Shown here one piece after another: positions 8,411-16,376 of a stretch of 22,985 nt of DNA. How positions within the stretch are numbered: position 1 is the stretch's first letter; every line of letters starts with the position of its first letter. The notes beneath the pieces are model-generated. The model was not told the DNA's origin. It saw only the letters and a program-made list of their open reading frames with translations, and searched no databases. Position numbers and translations under genes: made by a program. Source of the stretch: a bacterium (GTDB lineage: Bacteria > Bdellovibrionota > Bdellovibrionia > Bdellovibrionales > UBA1609); contig JAJYHS010000007.1 of NCBI GenBank assembly GCA_021784635.1, positions 1 through 22,985 on the forward strand. The letters are read 5' to 3'.

Positions 8411-9157
8411 TTATCCAAAACTTTTCACCAGAGAACCGATAATCAACGCCCAACCATTAACCAAAACAAAAAGCATGATTTTAAACGGAAGCGAAATAAT
8501 CACCGGCGGCAACATCATCATCCCCATAGCCATGAGAACACTCGCCACAATCATGTCGATAATGAGAAACGGCAGGTAAATAATGAATCCGATTTCAAAC
8601 GCCGTCTTCAGTTCGGAGGTAATAAAAGCGGGTATAAGTACCGTCGTCGGCACGTCCGCCCTTGTTTTGGGCTGAGGCATTTTGGATAAATGCACGAACA
8701 GCGCCAGATCGGAATCGCGCGTCTCATTAAACATAAATCGTCTAATCGGAACTAAAGCGCGATCAAGTGCGACCTCTTGAGTAATCTGTTTGTTCAAATA
8801 GGGTTGCACGGCGCTTGTATTTATATTTTGTAAGAAGGGCGACATGATGAAAAAGGTGATGAAAAGCGCAAGCCCCACAATGACTTGATTCGGCGGCATA
8901 TTTTGTGTACCGAGCGCCTGCCGTACAAACGAAAGTACAATGACGACACGTGTGAATGCCGTCATCATGATCAGAATGGCCGGCGCCAATGCGAGAACAG
9001 TGAGGCCCAATAAAATTTTAATACTGTTCACAAAATCTTGCGGCTGGTGGATGCTTTTGTACCCTAAACTGAAAGTCGGCAGCGTTAATTGAGCAAAGGC
9101 ATGATGCGACCAGGTGAGCACGAAAATAAAAATAAAGTACGCACCGATTCGCTTCAC
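8411..9157 (-). CDS. fliP: Flagellar export gate protein FliP
   Basis: Core subunit of the FliPQR channel (248 aa). An N-terminal signal peptide (about 1-22, ending HAFA before QLTLP) is present, as in most FliP proteins. Four membrane helices follow, with the signature stretch [20 protein letters not shown] and [16 protein letters not shown]. The start is GTG inside the end of fliO (GTGA overlap, 4 nt), with TTGAGG five bases upstream. Length and signatures are normal. Confidence 0.96.
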   Translation of the reverse strand: MKRIGAYFIFIFVLTWSHHAFAQLTLPTFSLGYKSIHQPQDFVNSIKILLGLTVLALAPAILIMMTAFTRVVIVLSFVRQALGTQNMPPNQVIVGLALFITFFIMSPFLQNINTSAVQPYLNKQITQEVALDRALVPIRRFMFNETRDSDLALFVHLSKMPQPKTRADVPTTVLIPAFITSELKTAFEIGFIIYLPFLIIDMIVASVLMAMGMMMLPPVIISLPFKIMLFVLVNGWALIIGSLVKSFG

Positions 9158-9783
9158 AGCGGCCTCAAGTTTTTAAGTTTTGTCGAAATACGATCTTTGA
9201 TTCGCGAAAGCTGAAGTTCATCGTCGACAGGCGCCTTTAGGGTGTCGAAAGTCGCCGCTGTTTGCCTTTCATCCGCGTGATCAAGCGTCTGTTGAAAATT
9301 ATTTGCCGCTTCATTATTAGGTATTTCGTCGTCAAGAAGCGACAGCGATTTTAACATTGATATATTGTGGTCGGTTATACCGATCAAAATGGATTCTCCG
9401 GCCACGCGCACAATCGCCAAAGTTTTTTTGGGGCCCAAATGATGTTGCGTGAGGACCCTGATTTTATTCGGGTCGCCGTTTTTACGGTGTTTGCCCGAAT
9501 ACCATCGAGCAAAAAACATCATTCCACCGCCGACAATGCCGATGATCAAAAAACTAAGAAGTAACCGCCCCCACGGATTAATCGATGTTTGCAGCGGATT
9601 CGATTTAGATAAGAAAACTGGAATTTGCGATTCGGGTAAATTTTTTTTCACTTTTACGGGGGTTGCTGTCAACGGCGTCGATTTAACTGTCGAAGTATCG
9701 GCCAACGAAATCGGCGAAAAGGCGAATGTTAAAATCACCCCCAACACAATTGCGCAAACGACAAAACCCCATCGAAATTTCAT
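9154..9783 (-). CDS. fliO: Flagellar assembly protein FliO
   Basis: FliO (209 aa) is a scaffold that helps assemble the FliP ring and is poorly conserved. Visible are a signal-peptide-like N-terminus (about 1-28, ending SLA), a short Thr/Lys-rich periplasmic stretch, and one clear membrane helix (about 73-93, [18 protein letters not shown]). A small cytoplasmic domain follows with the FliO-like block [20 protein letters not shown] and then [16 protein letters not shown]. The start overlaps the fliN stop (ATGA), and the end overlaps fliP by 4 nt. Gene order (fliN-O-P) supports the call strongly despite weak sequence conservation in this family. Confidence 0.93.
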   Translation of the reverse strand: MKFRWGFVVCAIVLGVILTFAFSPISLADTSTVKSTPLTATPVKVKKNLPESQIPVFLSKSNPLQTSINPWGRLLLSFLIIGIVGGGMMFFARWYSGKHRKNGDPNKIRVLTQHHLGPKKTLAIVRVAGESILIGITDHNISMLKSLSLLDDEIPNNEAANNFQQTLDHADERQTAATFDTLKAPVDDELQLSRIKDRISTKLKNLRPL

Positions 9784-10148
9784 CCCAATTGCTCCACTCG
9801 CTCTGTTTGCGAGATGATGTCGGTCAATCGAACGCCGAATTTTTCGTTTACAACGACGGCTTCGCCCCGGGCGACCAGTTTGTTGTTGACTAAAACTTCA
9901 AGCGGCTCACCGGCGAGCTTTTGCAATTCAATGACGCTGCCTTGCCCGAGATTGAGAAGTTCATTCACAACCATTTTGGTTCGCCCGAGCTCGACCGTCA
10001 CCTTAAGCGGAATATCAAGAATGAGATCGAGATTTCGCTCGGGCTTTGCCTCGCCGTTTGATACCGCCTGTTCGATCGGTTGGCTTTCAGGCCCCGCTTC
10101 CGTCTCAGCGGGTTCTTCCAGTTTTTTTGCGGTTTGATCATCTGCCAT
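9780..10148 (-). CDS. fliN: Flagellar motor switch protein FliN
   Basis: C-ring switch component (122 aa). The N-terminal 38 residues are acidic, Glu/Pro-rich and probably disordered. The C-terminal SpoA domain follows (about 40-115), with the typical blocks LDIPLKVTVELGRTKM, then LNLGQGSVIELQKLAGEPLE and LVNNKLVARGEAVVVNEKFG. It forms the lower part of the C ring with FliM and takes part in docking export cargo. AAGGGG lies 7 nt before the ATG. It follows fliM by 26 nt and overlaps fliO by 4 nt. Confidence 0.97.
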   Translation of the reverse strand: MADDQTAKKLEEPAETEAGPESQPIEQAVSNGEAKPERNLDLILDIPLKVTVELGRTKMVVNELLNLGQGSVIELQKLAGEPLEVLVNNKLVARGEAVVVNEKFGVRLTDIISQTERVEQLG

Positions 10149-10174
10149 AATTTTTCCCCTTCACTCCCGTGAAT

Positions 10175-11185
10175 TCATCCCTTTTCAACCGGCCGCGTGA
10201 TTTGAACCGCGACCGAACCGTGATGAATGCCATAGTATGATTTAAACTTTCGAACTCCTTCAATTTGTACATCGAACTCGCCCGTGGCGTCTTGATTGAG
10301 CGAAACCACATCGCCTGCTTTAAGTTCCAAAAGATCCCCGAGTGACACTTCGGTCTCGCCGAGATCGACTTTTACCTCGACTTCAGTTCCTAAAAGTTGC
10401 TCGATAAAGGTGGATGACCAAAGTTTTTTATCTGTTTGATCAGATTCAACTTGAAATCCCGACTGCAATTTCTGTTTGATCGGCTCAATAGTCGAATAGG
10501 GGATGACGAGCGTGATAATCCCGTTCGCGTTTTCAAGTTCGACGTCGAAAGTCGAAGCGATAACTATATCTGTCGGGGGAACAATCCCGACAAACTGCGG
10601 GTTAATTTCGGTACGCAAAAACGAGCAATCGATTTTTTCGACTGATGCCCATGCTTCTTCGAGATCGCCAATAGCCAAATCCACGACTTTTCGAATAATT
10701 TGTAGCTCGATGGCAGTAAAGTCTTTGCCTTCAGTTTTTGTGTAAGGTCGGTCGGCACCGCCGAAAAAATTGTCAACAAGAGCGTACGCAAGTTTTGATT
10801 CAACAACGAACAAAACCGAACCGCGTAGGGCATTGAAACGCAACACGCTCATGCAGGTCGGCATCGGTTGAGTGTTGATGAACTCGCCGAATTTCAAAAA
10901 ATCGGTGCTCGCGTGGTTGAGCGTCGCAATTTTTCTTAAAGCTGACGAGAGCGAGACGCGGAACGACCGCATAAACTTTTCGTATATAACTTCAAGTTGC
11001 GGCAACCGACCGCGAATAATCCGATCTTGGCTCGTTAAATCATACGAAACGACGATGCGATCGTCTTTTTTTTCAACCGCGCCCGCTCCACCGGCGTCAC
11101 CGTTTGCGTCTTGCCCGGCAATTTCACCCTCTGATACTGCGGCGAGGAGCGCGTCGACTTCACTTTGTGACAGAACTTGGCTCAT
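10175..11185 (-). CDS. fliM: Flagellar motor switch protein FliM
   Basis: Middle C-ring protein (336 aa). Residues 5-14 (LSQSEVDALL) are the N-terminal CheY-phosphate binding motif, so the motor is likely under chemotactic control. A Gly/Asp/Ala-rich linker (about 18-38) leads to the CheC-like middle domain (ITSQDRIIRG-type block, LEVIYEKFMRSFRVSLSSAL, then LRGSVLFVVESKLAYALVDN and FFGG). The C-terminal SpoA domain contains VDLGETEVSLGDLLELKAGD. Length is normal. The start is ATG; only a weak purine-rich site precedes it, 20 nt after fliL. Confidence 0.97.
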   Translation of the reverse strand: MSQVLSQSEVDALLAAVSEGEIAGQDANGDAGGAGAVEKKDDRIVVSYDLTSQDRIIRGRLPQLEVIYEKFMRSFRVSLSSALRKIATLNHASTDFLKFGEFINTQPMPTCMSVLRFNALRGSVLFVVESKLAYALVDNFFGGADRPYTKTEGKDFTAIELQIIRKVVDLAIGDLEEAWASVEKIDCSFLRTEINPQFVGIVPPTDIVIASTFDVELENANGIITLVIPYSTIEPIKQKLQSGFQVESDQTDKKLWSSTFIEQLLGTEVEVKVDLGETEVSLGDLLELKAGDVVSLNQDATGEFDVQIEGVRKFKSYYGIHHGSVAVQITRPVEKG

Positions 11186-11205
11186 ACCGTCTCTTAACCC
11201 TTCTT

Positions 11206-11736
11206 TTAGTTATAAATAAATTCCGTAAAATATACGCGTTTGATTCGGCCCTTTGTTAAAAACAAATTCACTTTATCGCGAATTTCGTTGCGCAGTTCGT
11301 CTTTGCCTTGAGCTGTGGCAATTTGCGCATACGTTTTAGAAGACAGAATTATGATTATAATGTCGCGAATTTTCGGCATGATCGTGTTGATTTCTTTTTC
11401 AACGGCGGTATTGCTGACTTCAAGCTCCATATCAACTTTTACAAGCTTTTGTCCTCGACTACCGGCGAGATTAACGAGGAATGTATCAAGGGGAACAAGT
11501 TTACCGATGAATTCGGGATTTTCTTGTTCTTTCTTTTCTTGCGTGGCTTCAGCGTTTATTACCTGCTGAATTGTAGTTTGCGAGGCTTGCCGTTTTCGGT
11601 TGAGAAAAATCATTGCTCCGACGGCGGCCACAACTAACATGTTCACAACGGCCAAAATGATAAATAAGGTTGGCTTTCCACCGGATGGTGCTGGTGCCGC
11701 CGCTGGTGCCGGTTCCGGTGCTTTTTGTTCTGCCAC
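11206..11736 (-). CDS. fliL: Flagellar basal body-associated protein FliL
   Basis: FliL (176 aa from the chosen start) is an inner-membrane protein that surrounds the stator and supports torque. After an Ala/Pro/Glu-rich cytoplasmic segment there is one membrane helix (about 24-45, LFIILAVVNMLVVAAVGAMI). The periplasmic domain contains VPLDTFLVNLAGSRGQKLVK and ends KRVYFTEFIYN, as FliL proteins do. I chose the GTG at 11736 because AAGGGGG lies six bases upstream; the ATG 21 codons earlier has no ribosome site and adds a Cys/Arg-containing stretch unlike FliL. It is the first gene of the flagellar operon, preceded by a sigma-54-type promoter. Confidence 0.92.
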   Translation of the reverse strand: MAEQKAPEPAPAAAPAPSGGKPTLFIILAVVNMLVVAAVGAMIFLNRKRQASQTTIQQVINAEATQEKKEQENPEFIGKLVPLDTFLVNLAGSRGQKLVKVDMELEVSNTAVEKEINTIMPKIRDIIIIILSSKTYAQIATAQGKDELRNEIRDKVNLFLTKGRIKRVYFTEFIYN

Positions 11737-11805
11737 GATTCGCCCCCTTTTTGAGTAGCCGTGGAGTCGGTTAAACAACTCACACACTCCCCTGACCATT
11801 TCAGG

Positions 11806-11822
11806 AGCAACTCAAATGCCAA
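11806..11822 (-). promoter_or_regulatory. Putative sigma-54 promoter of the fliL-fliA operon
   Basis: On the minus strand TTGGCATTTGAGTTGCT matches the sigma-54 consensus (TGGCAC-N5-TTGC), with GG and GC exactly 10 bases apart. Start of transcription would fall near 11795, about 60 nt before the fliL GTG. A short inverted repeat (CCTGA/TCAGG, 11791-11805) lies at the predicted start. Sigma-54 control of early and middle flagellar genes is common; its use here is inference. Confidence 0.6.
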
Positions 11823-11867
11823 CAGGACTTTGTTTGAGGTCGAGCGCAAAACCATTACGGTTTTTTG

Positions 11868-11888
11868 AAAATAGGCAATTATTGCCTA
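11868..11888 (-). terminator. Possible terminator after the IMPase gene
   Basis: A perfect 7-bp inverted repeat (TAGGCAA, loop TTA, TTGCCTA; 11872-11888) is followed on the minus strand by TTTT (11871-11868). It lies about 70 nt after the stop of the upstream IMPase gene and before the fliL promoter, so it could separate the two units. The stem is AT-rich and the T run short; it might instead be a protein-binding palindrome. Confidence 0.4.
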
Positions 11889-11957
11889 AAAGAAATTTGT
11901 CGTTGCGCGAGCTTAATGTCGCTGATTTTTGACAGGACTGCCGGCTAGTTCTAATAA

Positions 11958-12770
11958 TTAGCGCCAGTATTCATAAATTCGATTTCTCAATACCGGCTGA
12001 AGTTGCGGGTTGCCCGACACGATGGTCGCGTCAAACGGATCGTACGGTTTTCCGTCGTAAGTTGTAACAACTCCGCCGGCCTCTTTCACAAGCAACGCTC
12101 CAGCCGCCGTATCCCACGGTTTTAAATTACTCTCCCAATAGCCGTCGAATACGCCTTCAGCAACCCAGCAAAGATCCATCGCCGCCGAGCCAGCTCGGCG
12201 AACTCCGCGCGCCTGGCTCACTAAATCGCCAAAAATTCCCAATTGCTTTTTCAATACTGTTTTGTCGTACATAGAAAATCCAGTGGCAAGAAGCGCGTCT
12301 TGTACTCGATCACGTTCACTTACTATTAGCGGCACGTCGTTCACGAAAGCACCGCGCCCTTTCGCCGCCCAATAAACTTTCTCTAAAATCGGCACGTCAA
12401 CGACACCCACCTGCAATTCGTTTTGAAATACAAGGCCGATGCTGACACAAAAAAAAGGCAAACGATGAACGTAGTTTGTCGTGCCGTCGAGCGGGTCCAC
12501 AAGCCAGACACCCGACTGACGTAAAATTTCGACTGGGCCAAAGCCCTGTTTTGCAAAACTCTCCTCTTCACCGAGTACCCAATATTCGGGATGAGCACGT
12601 CTTAAAAATTGAGTGATGGCAAGTTCGCTTTCGCGATCGGCTTCAGAAACAAGACCTGCCTGATTTTTTTCTTCAACATGGCGTATTCGACCATAGTAAG
12701 ACATAATCACTTGGCGGCCAATTTTTGCAGCTTCTTTAGCGGATTGTAGGGCTTTATCGATCTCAATCAT
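11958..12770 (-). CDS. suhB: Inositol-1-monophosphatase family protein (SuhB-like)
   Basis: Mg-dependent, lithium-sensitive type phosphatase of the IMPase superfamily (270 aa); likely substrates are inositol phosphates or related sugar phosphates. Metal site 1 is GEEE at 67-70. The signature is WLVDPLDGTTNY at 89-100, with Asp92 and Asp95 as ligands. The second motif WDTAAG begins at Trp219-Asp220, and GGVVTTYDG follows. The start at 12770 (MIEIDKALQSAKEAAKIGRQ) matches family N-termini. The frame continues upstream for 77 codons, but that part is unlike the family and runs antisense into the neighbouring SPOR gene. SD is weak. It points away from the SPOR-domain gene and toward the flagellar operon, with 221 nt between. 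Confidence 0.9.
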   Translation of the reverse strand: MIEIDKALQSAKEAAKIGRQVIMSYYGRIRHVEEKNQAGLVSEADRESELAITQFLRRAHPEYWVLGEEESFAKQGFGPVEILRQSGVWLVDPLDGTTNYVHRLPFFCVSIGLVFQNELQVGVVDVPILEKVYWAAKGRGAFVNDVPLIVSERDRVQDALLATGFSMYDKTVLKKQLGIFGDLVSQARGVRRAGSAAMDLCWVAEGVFDGYWESNLKPWDTAAGALLVKEAGGVVTTYDGKPYDPFDATIVSGNPQLQPVLRNRIYEYWR

Positions 12771-12817
12771 GACGGCAGGGTTGATGGTTGAAGGTCTTTT
12801 GTCAAGTGTGCAAAGAT

Positions 12818-12852
12818 TTGACCCAACTTGCCTAGCAACGGTACGATATAAT
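12818..12852 (+). promoter_or_regulatory. Putative sigma-70 promoter for the SPOR-domain gene
   Basis: TTGACC (12818-12823) is followed after 18 nt by TACGAT (12842-12847), which overlaps a consensus TATAAT (12847-12852). Transcription would begin near 12855-12860, about 35 nt before the ATG. The AT-rich core may also serve the divergent IMPase gene, for which no clear separate promoter is seen. Confidence 0.5.
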
Positions 12853-12893
12853 ATAGAGAGTAAAAAAGCTTTTATATTGTTTGGGGGGTCTTT

Positions 12894-13679
12894 ATGTCTA
12901 ATCCTGGCGGCGGTTCGAAAGCCGACACCGTATTTAAATTGGTGCTCATATTCTTCATTTCTCTTCTTTCTTTTTCTGTTGGAACGTATGTCGGTAAGCA
13001 AGTAAGCGACAGCAACTACCGCCAGGCGGCTCTCGAATTACAGTTTAATGGTAATTCGCAGGTCGCCGACGCGAACAATACAGCAAGCAACCCGGCAACG
13101 AAGCCGATTAACGATCAACAAACTAAGAGTCTTGCTCAAGAATTTATCAATGCGGCACGCGAGCCGGCGAGCGCAAACGCTCAAGCTTCAAGTCAGACTG
13201 CAGACCAAACAACTGCACAGAACGGTTCTACAAATCACTTGAGTGGCTACACAAAACGTACGCATTTCAACTCGAGCGAAAGTAACTTACAAAACAGCCG
13301 CAACATTGCTTCAATAAGTCCGAATTCTGAAGCCAATGCCGCCGATCGCGTGGCAAATAATTTAAGCCCCGCAAAAGCTCGCAAACTTTTGAAACGCCAT
13401 GTTTCGATGCAATTGCCTCCCGTTGCGACAACCGCGATTGGTAAGTACACCGTGCAAATTGCCTCGTACGCCAACCAACGGCAGGCACGCGCGCGAGCGG
13501 CAAAGCTTAAAAAACAAGGGTATAGTGCATTTTATGTACCGGCCGTGGTACGCGGTAGAAAATGGTTTCGCGTGAGCATAGGTTTATTCGCGAGCCAAAA
13601 AGGCGCGATGGATTACCGCACCGAACTTCTAGCCACAAAAGCGGTAAGCGCTGCAATCGTTCAAAAAATTGTAAGGTAA
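12894..13679 (+). CDS. Membrane-anchored SPOR-domain protein
   Basis: A 261-aa protein with a short cytoplasmic tail and one membrane helix (about 13-34, VFKLVLIFFISLLSFSVGTY). A long Ala/Asn/Gln/Ser-rich periplasmic linker (40-180) leads to a C-terminal SPOR domain (about 183-260: KYTVQIASYANQRQARARAA, then KKQGYSAFYVPAVVRGRKWF and RVSIGLF). SPOR domains bind denuded septal peptidoglycan, and this architecture is like FtsN or DedD, so a role in division or envelope constriction is likely but not proven. The ATG is preceded by GGGGGG five bases upstream. The stop is one base away from the stop of convergent rpsN. No symbol is assigned because several unrelated proteins share this layout. Confidence 0.85.
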   Translation: MSNPGGGSKADTVFKLVLIFFISLLSFSVGTYVGKQVSDSNYRQAALELQFNGNSQVADANNTASNPATKPINDQQTKSLAQEFINAAREPASANAQASSQTADQTTAQNGSTNHLSGYTKRTHFNSSESNLQNSRNIASISPNSEANAADRVANNLSPAKARKLLKRHVSMQLPPVATTAIGKYTVQIASYANQRQARARAAKLKKQGYSAFYVPAVVRGRKWFRVSIGLFASQKGAMDYRTELLATKAVSAAIVQKIVR

Positions 13680-13701
13680 GTTACCAAGATGCCTTGGTAA
13701 C
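13680..13701. terminator. Perfect hairpin spanning the rpsN / SPOR-gene stop region
   Basis: GTTACCAAG (13680-13688), a 4-nt loop and CTTGGTAAC (13693-13701) form a perfect 9-bp stem that reads the same way on both strands. It contains the last codons and stop of rpsN and begins one base after the SPOR-gene stop. On the rpsN side a T6 run follows about 11 nt later; on the other side no T run follows. It may serve as a shared, non-canonical 3' end. Confidence 0.45.
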
Positions 13702-13986
13702 GCCGGGGATCTTTCCACGCAATGCCAACTCGCGAAATTTAATCCGTGAAAGGCCAAATTTGGTCAGATTGCCGCGCGGACGGCCGGTGATGGCACAACG
13801 GTTAACAACGCGAATTGGCGAACCATTTCTTGGCATTTTCTGTAATTTTAAAAACGCGGCCTCGCGTTCTACATCTGAAAGCTTCAAATCGAGTGATTTC
13901 GCGCGCAATTCGCGGCGGGCCTTCCAGTGCTTCGTTGCCTTTTCACGTCGACGGTTGTTTTTATTAATCGAACTGAGTTTTGCCAT
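13681..13986 (-). CDS. rpsN: 30S ribosomal protein S14, long zinc-independent (C-) form
   Basis: S14 of the small subunit (101 aa, same length as E. coli S14). The conserved end [11 protein letters not shown], then [20 protein letters not shown] and KASW is present. Only one Cys is found, so the CxxC...CxxC zinc ribbon of the short form is absent. AGGAG lies six bases before the chosen ATG (13986); another ATG four bases upstream is out of frame. The gene stands alone, not in an spc-type ribosomal operon between rplE and rpsH, which may mean it is a second copy or a relocated one. No obvious Zur box is seen upstream. Confidence 0.96.
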   Translation of the reverse strand: MAKLSSINKNNRRREKATKHWKARRELRAKSLDLKLSDVEREAAFLKLQKMPRNGSPIRVVNRCAITGRPRGNLTKFGLSRIKFRELALRGKIPGVTKASW

Positions 13987-14007
13987 CCATAACTCCTAAT
14001 AGAGCCT

Positions 14008-14035
14008 TTGGTTGTCTTAGAAATCGCACTAAAAA
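14008..14035 (+). promoter_or_regulatory. Weak candidate promoter for the UvrD/PcrA gene
   Basis: TTGGTT (14008-14013), a 16-nt spacer and TAAAAA (14030-14035) lie in the 90-nt divergent gap between rpsN and the helicase gene, about 45 nt before the helicase ATG. The match is modest and I see no clearly better one on either strand. Confidence 0.25.
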
Positions 14036-14076
14036 TCAAGTCGAAACTGGGCTTGGGCGGGTCCGCATGCTAAAAC

Positions 14077-16362
14077 ATGGGCCAAATGAAACAAGAGCAA
14101 CTACAAAATGACCTCAATCCAGCACAGTTAGAGGCGGTTCAGACACTTTCTGGCCCGTTATTGATATTGGCGGGAGCTGGGTCGGGTAAGACCCGGGTTC
14201 TAACTTACCGTGTAGCAAACCTAATTTTGCAAGGCGAAGCCACTCCCGGGCAAGTTTTGGCTGTTACGTTCACCAACAAAGCCGCGCGCGAAATGGGTTC
14301 CCGCATAGAGTCTCTTTTACATCAAGCTGGCGTACCCATCCACGAAGAGATGTGGATATCGACTTTTCACTCCTTTTGTGCCCGCTTTTTGCGTGAAGAG
14401 ATTCACCGACTGGGGTACCAACCCTTTTTTGTCATATATGATGACAGCGACCAACTGAGCCTCATCAAACGTATTTGCGAAGATTTAAATCTAAACGACA
14501 AAGTTTATGTGCCAAAATCCATCCGCCACTCGATCGGCCAGGCAAAAATGCTGGGTCTTACCCCCGAAAAAGTGCCGGCAAGCGCTTTCTTCCGGCTAGA
14601 TGAAACAACTCTTGAAATCTATCGCATCTACGAAGACGAAATGAAGCGAGCCAATGCCGTAGATTTTGACGATTTACTTTTGAAAACACACGCCATTTTA
14701 CAAAAGTATCCAGAAGTGCTCGAATCCTACCAAAATCAATTTCATTACGTGCTCGTCGACGAATATCAGGACACGAATCACATACAGTATTTGATTGTGA
14801 AATTGCTCGCCCAAAAACATCGCAACATTTGTGTGGTTGGCGATGAAGATCAGTCGATATACAGCTGGCGCGGCGCGGATATCCGCAACATTCTCGAGTT
14901 TGAAAAAGATTTTCCTGAAACGAAGATCGTCAAACTCGAAGAGAATTACCGCTCAACGAAAAATATTGTTGGAGCAGCATCGCATGTGATCGCAAAAAAC
15001 ACGCAACGCAAAAGCAAAACTCTTTTCACTCGAAATACGCACGGATCAAAAATCGCCGTGCAAGCTGAAAATAACGAATACGACGAAGCGCGATTTGTCG
15101 TGCGCAAAATTCGTGATTTTATTTTGGCACGCCAATATCAGCTCAACGACATAGCCGTGTTTTATCGCACCAATGCTCAGTCGCGCGTGCTTGAAGAGCA
15201 GTTGCGGAGCGAGTCACTCCCCTATCGCGTGATTGGCACGGTCAAATTTTATGAGCGCAAAGAAATCAAAGACGTCATTTGTTACATGCGGCTCTTGCTC
15301 AACCCGACCGACGATGTCGCATTTTTTCGAATTGTGAACACGCCCGCGCGCGGGATAGGCCGCACGACTCTTGATGAAGTTTTGAAATTCGCCACGCAAA
15401 ATAAAATCTCTGCTTACGACGCAGCTCAAGAGGTCGCCGTCAAACGCTTAGTTCACTCCGGCGCCTGCAATAAATTGCAAAACTTCAGACATATGACGGA
15501 TAAACTGCGCGCTGAACTGACGAATCTCACGCCTTCTGAAGTTTACCTGCGCATATTGGACGAAACCCAGTACGCAATGAAACTTAAAGAAGAGAACACT
15601 CCCGAAGCGCAAGCACGGCTTGAAAACCTTGAAGAATTTCAAAATGCGCTTTTGCAATTTGAGAATGAACGCGACGAAAGCGAAGCAACGCTTGCGGCAT
15701 TTCTCGAAGAAATGGCGCTAGTTTCAGACGCGGATCGCGACAACCCCGAACAAGATGCCGTGACGCTTATGACGCTACATTTATCAAAAGGTCTCGAGTT
15801 CAAAAATGTTTTTATTGTAGGCCTTGAGGAGGGGCTCTTCCCTTCAGAGCAAAGTCTTAATGAATCTGAACCGGATCGCCTCGAAGAAGAACGGCGGCTT
15901 TGTTATGTCGGGATGACTCGTGCGCGCGAAAACCTATTTTTGAGTTATGCGCGTTCACGCCGCGTCTGGGGTGAAGAAGAAATACGCCCGCACAGCCGTT
16001 TTTTAAGCGAAATCCCTGACGAGTATCTAACGACAAACGCAAAATTGAAACAGCCGGCGTTTTTAAAGCGATTTATCGATAAATTCGGTAACGGCAGTAC
16101 CGCGCAAACGACCCTTGCCGAGCCGTCACATTGGCAGGCCGACGAATTCACCCGCGACGAGTTTACCAACGATAGTTTTGAAGAGTTGTCGCCGGCGCGC
16201 GGGACATTCAAACGCGGGCAGCGCGTACGCCACCCTGTTTTTGGCGTAGGTTCAATTTTTCAAGTAGAAGGCAGTGGCGATCAAACCAAAGTGTCAGTAC
16301 TGTTTGCCGATAAATCGCTAAAGAAATTTATGGCTAAACACGCGCGCCTTGAAATTGTTTAA
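14077..16362 (+). CDS. uvrD: UvrD/PcrA-type 3'-5' DNA helicase (SF1A)
   Basis: ATP-dependent DNA helicase (761 aa) of the UvrD/PcrA/Rep group, acting in excision repair, mismatch repair or replication restart. Motifs in order: Q motif LNPAQLEAVQ (13-22), Walker A AGAGSGKT (32-39), Ia AVTFTNKAAREM (62-73), II VDEYQDTNH (227-235), III GDEDQSIYSWRGAD (255-268), IV LEENYRSTKNIV, V MTLHLSKGLEF, VI LCYVGMTRARENLF. The C-terminal segment (about 711-761, GQRVRHPVFGVGSIFQVEGS) is the tudor-like domain found in PcrA and UvrD and missing in Rep. Two ATGs (14077 and 14086) are possible, and neither has a good Shine-Dalgarno sequence. It converges on the lipoprotein gene with 14 nt between stops and no obvious terminator. 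Confidence 0.93.
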   Translation: MGQMKQEQLQNDLNPAQLEAVQTLSGPLLILAGAGSGKTRVLTYRVANLILQGEATPGQVLAVTFTNKAAREMGSRIESLLHQAGVPIHEEMWISTFHSFCARFLREEIHRLGYQPFFVIYDDSDQLSLIKRICEDLNLNDKVYVPKSIRHSIGQAKMLGLTPEKVPASAFFRLDETTLEIYRIYEDEMKRANAVDFDDLLLKTHAILQKYPEVLESYQNQFHYVLVDEYQDTNHIQYLIVKLLAQKHRNICVVGDEDQSIYSWRGADIRNILEFEKDFPETKIVKLEENYRSTKNIVGAASHVIAKNTQRKSKTLFTRNTHGSKIAVQAENNEYDEARFVVRKIRDFILARQYQLNDIAVFYRTNAQSRVLEEQLRSESLPYRVIGTVKFYERKEIKDVICYMRLLLNPTDDVAFFRIVNTPARGIGRTTLDEVLKFATQNKISAYDAAQEVAVKRLVHSGACNKLQNFRHMTDKLRAELTNLTPSEVYLRILDETQYAMKLKEENTPEAQARLENLEEFQNALLQFENERDESEATLAAFLEEMALVSDADRDNPEQDAVTLMTLHLSKGLEFKNVFIVGLEEGLFPSEQSLNESEPDRLEEERRLCYVGMTRARENLFLSYARSRRVWGEEEIRPHSRFLSEIPDEYLTTNAKLKQPAFLKRFIDKFGNGSTAQTTLAEPSHWQADEFTRDEFTNDSFEELSPARGTFKRGQRVRHPVFGVGSIFQVEGSGDQTKVSVLFADKSLKKFMAKHARLEIV

Positions 16363-16376
16363 CTTGGCGTGGTCGA

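Noticed and set aside
11737..11799. Longer fliL start at an ATG 21 codons upstream
   Set aside because: No ribosome site for it, whereas the internal GTG at 11736 has AAGGGGG six bases upstream and gives a normal FliL.
12771..13001. A 77-codon upstream extension of the IMPase gene
   Set aside because: It is basic and unlike IMPase N-termini, runs antisense into the SPOR-domain gene and covers its promoter; MIEIDKALQSAKEAAKIG fits the family start.
13987..14076. Zur box upstream of rpsN
   Set aside because: No AT-rich palindrome of the Zur type (TGTTATAATATAACA-like) is present in the gap.
14041..14076. Shine-Dalgarno site for the helicase gene in the GGGCTTGGGCGGG stretch
   Set aside because: It is too far from either ATG (over 14 nt) and not a good anti-16S match.
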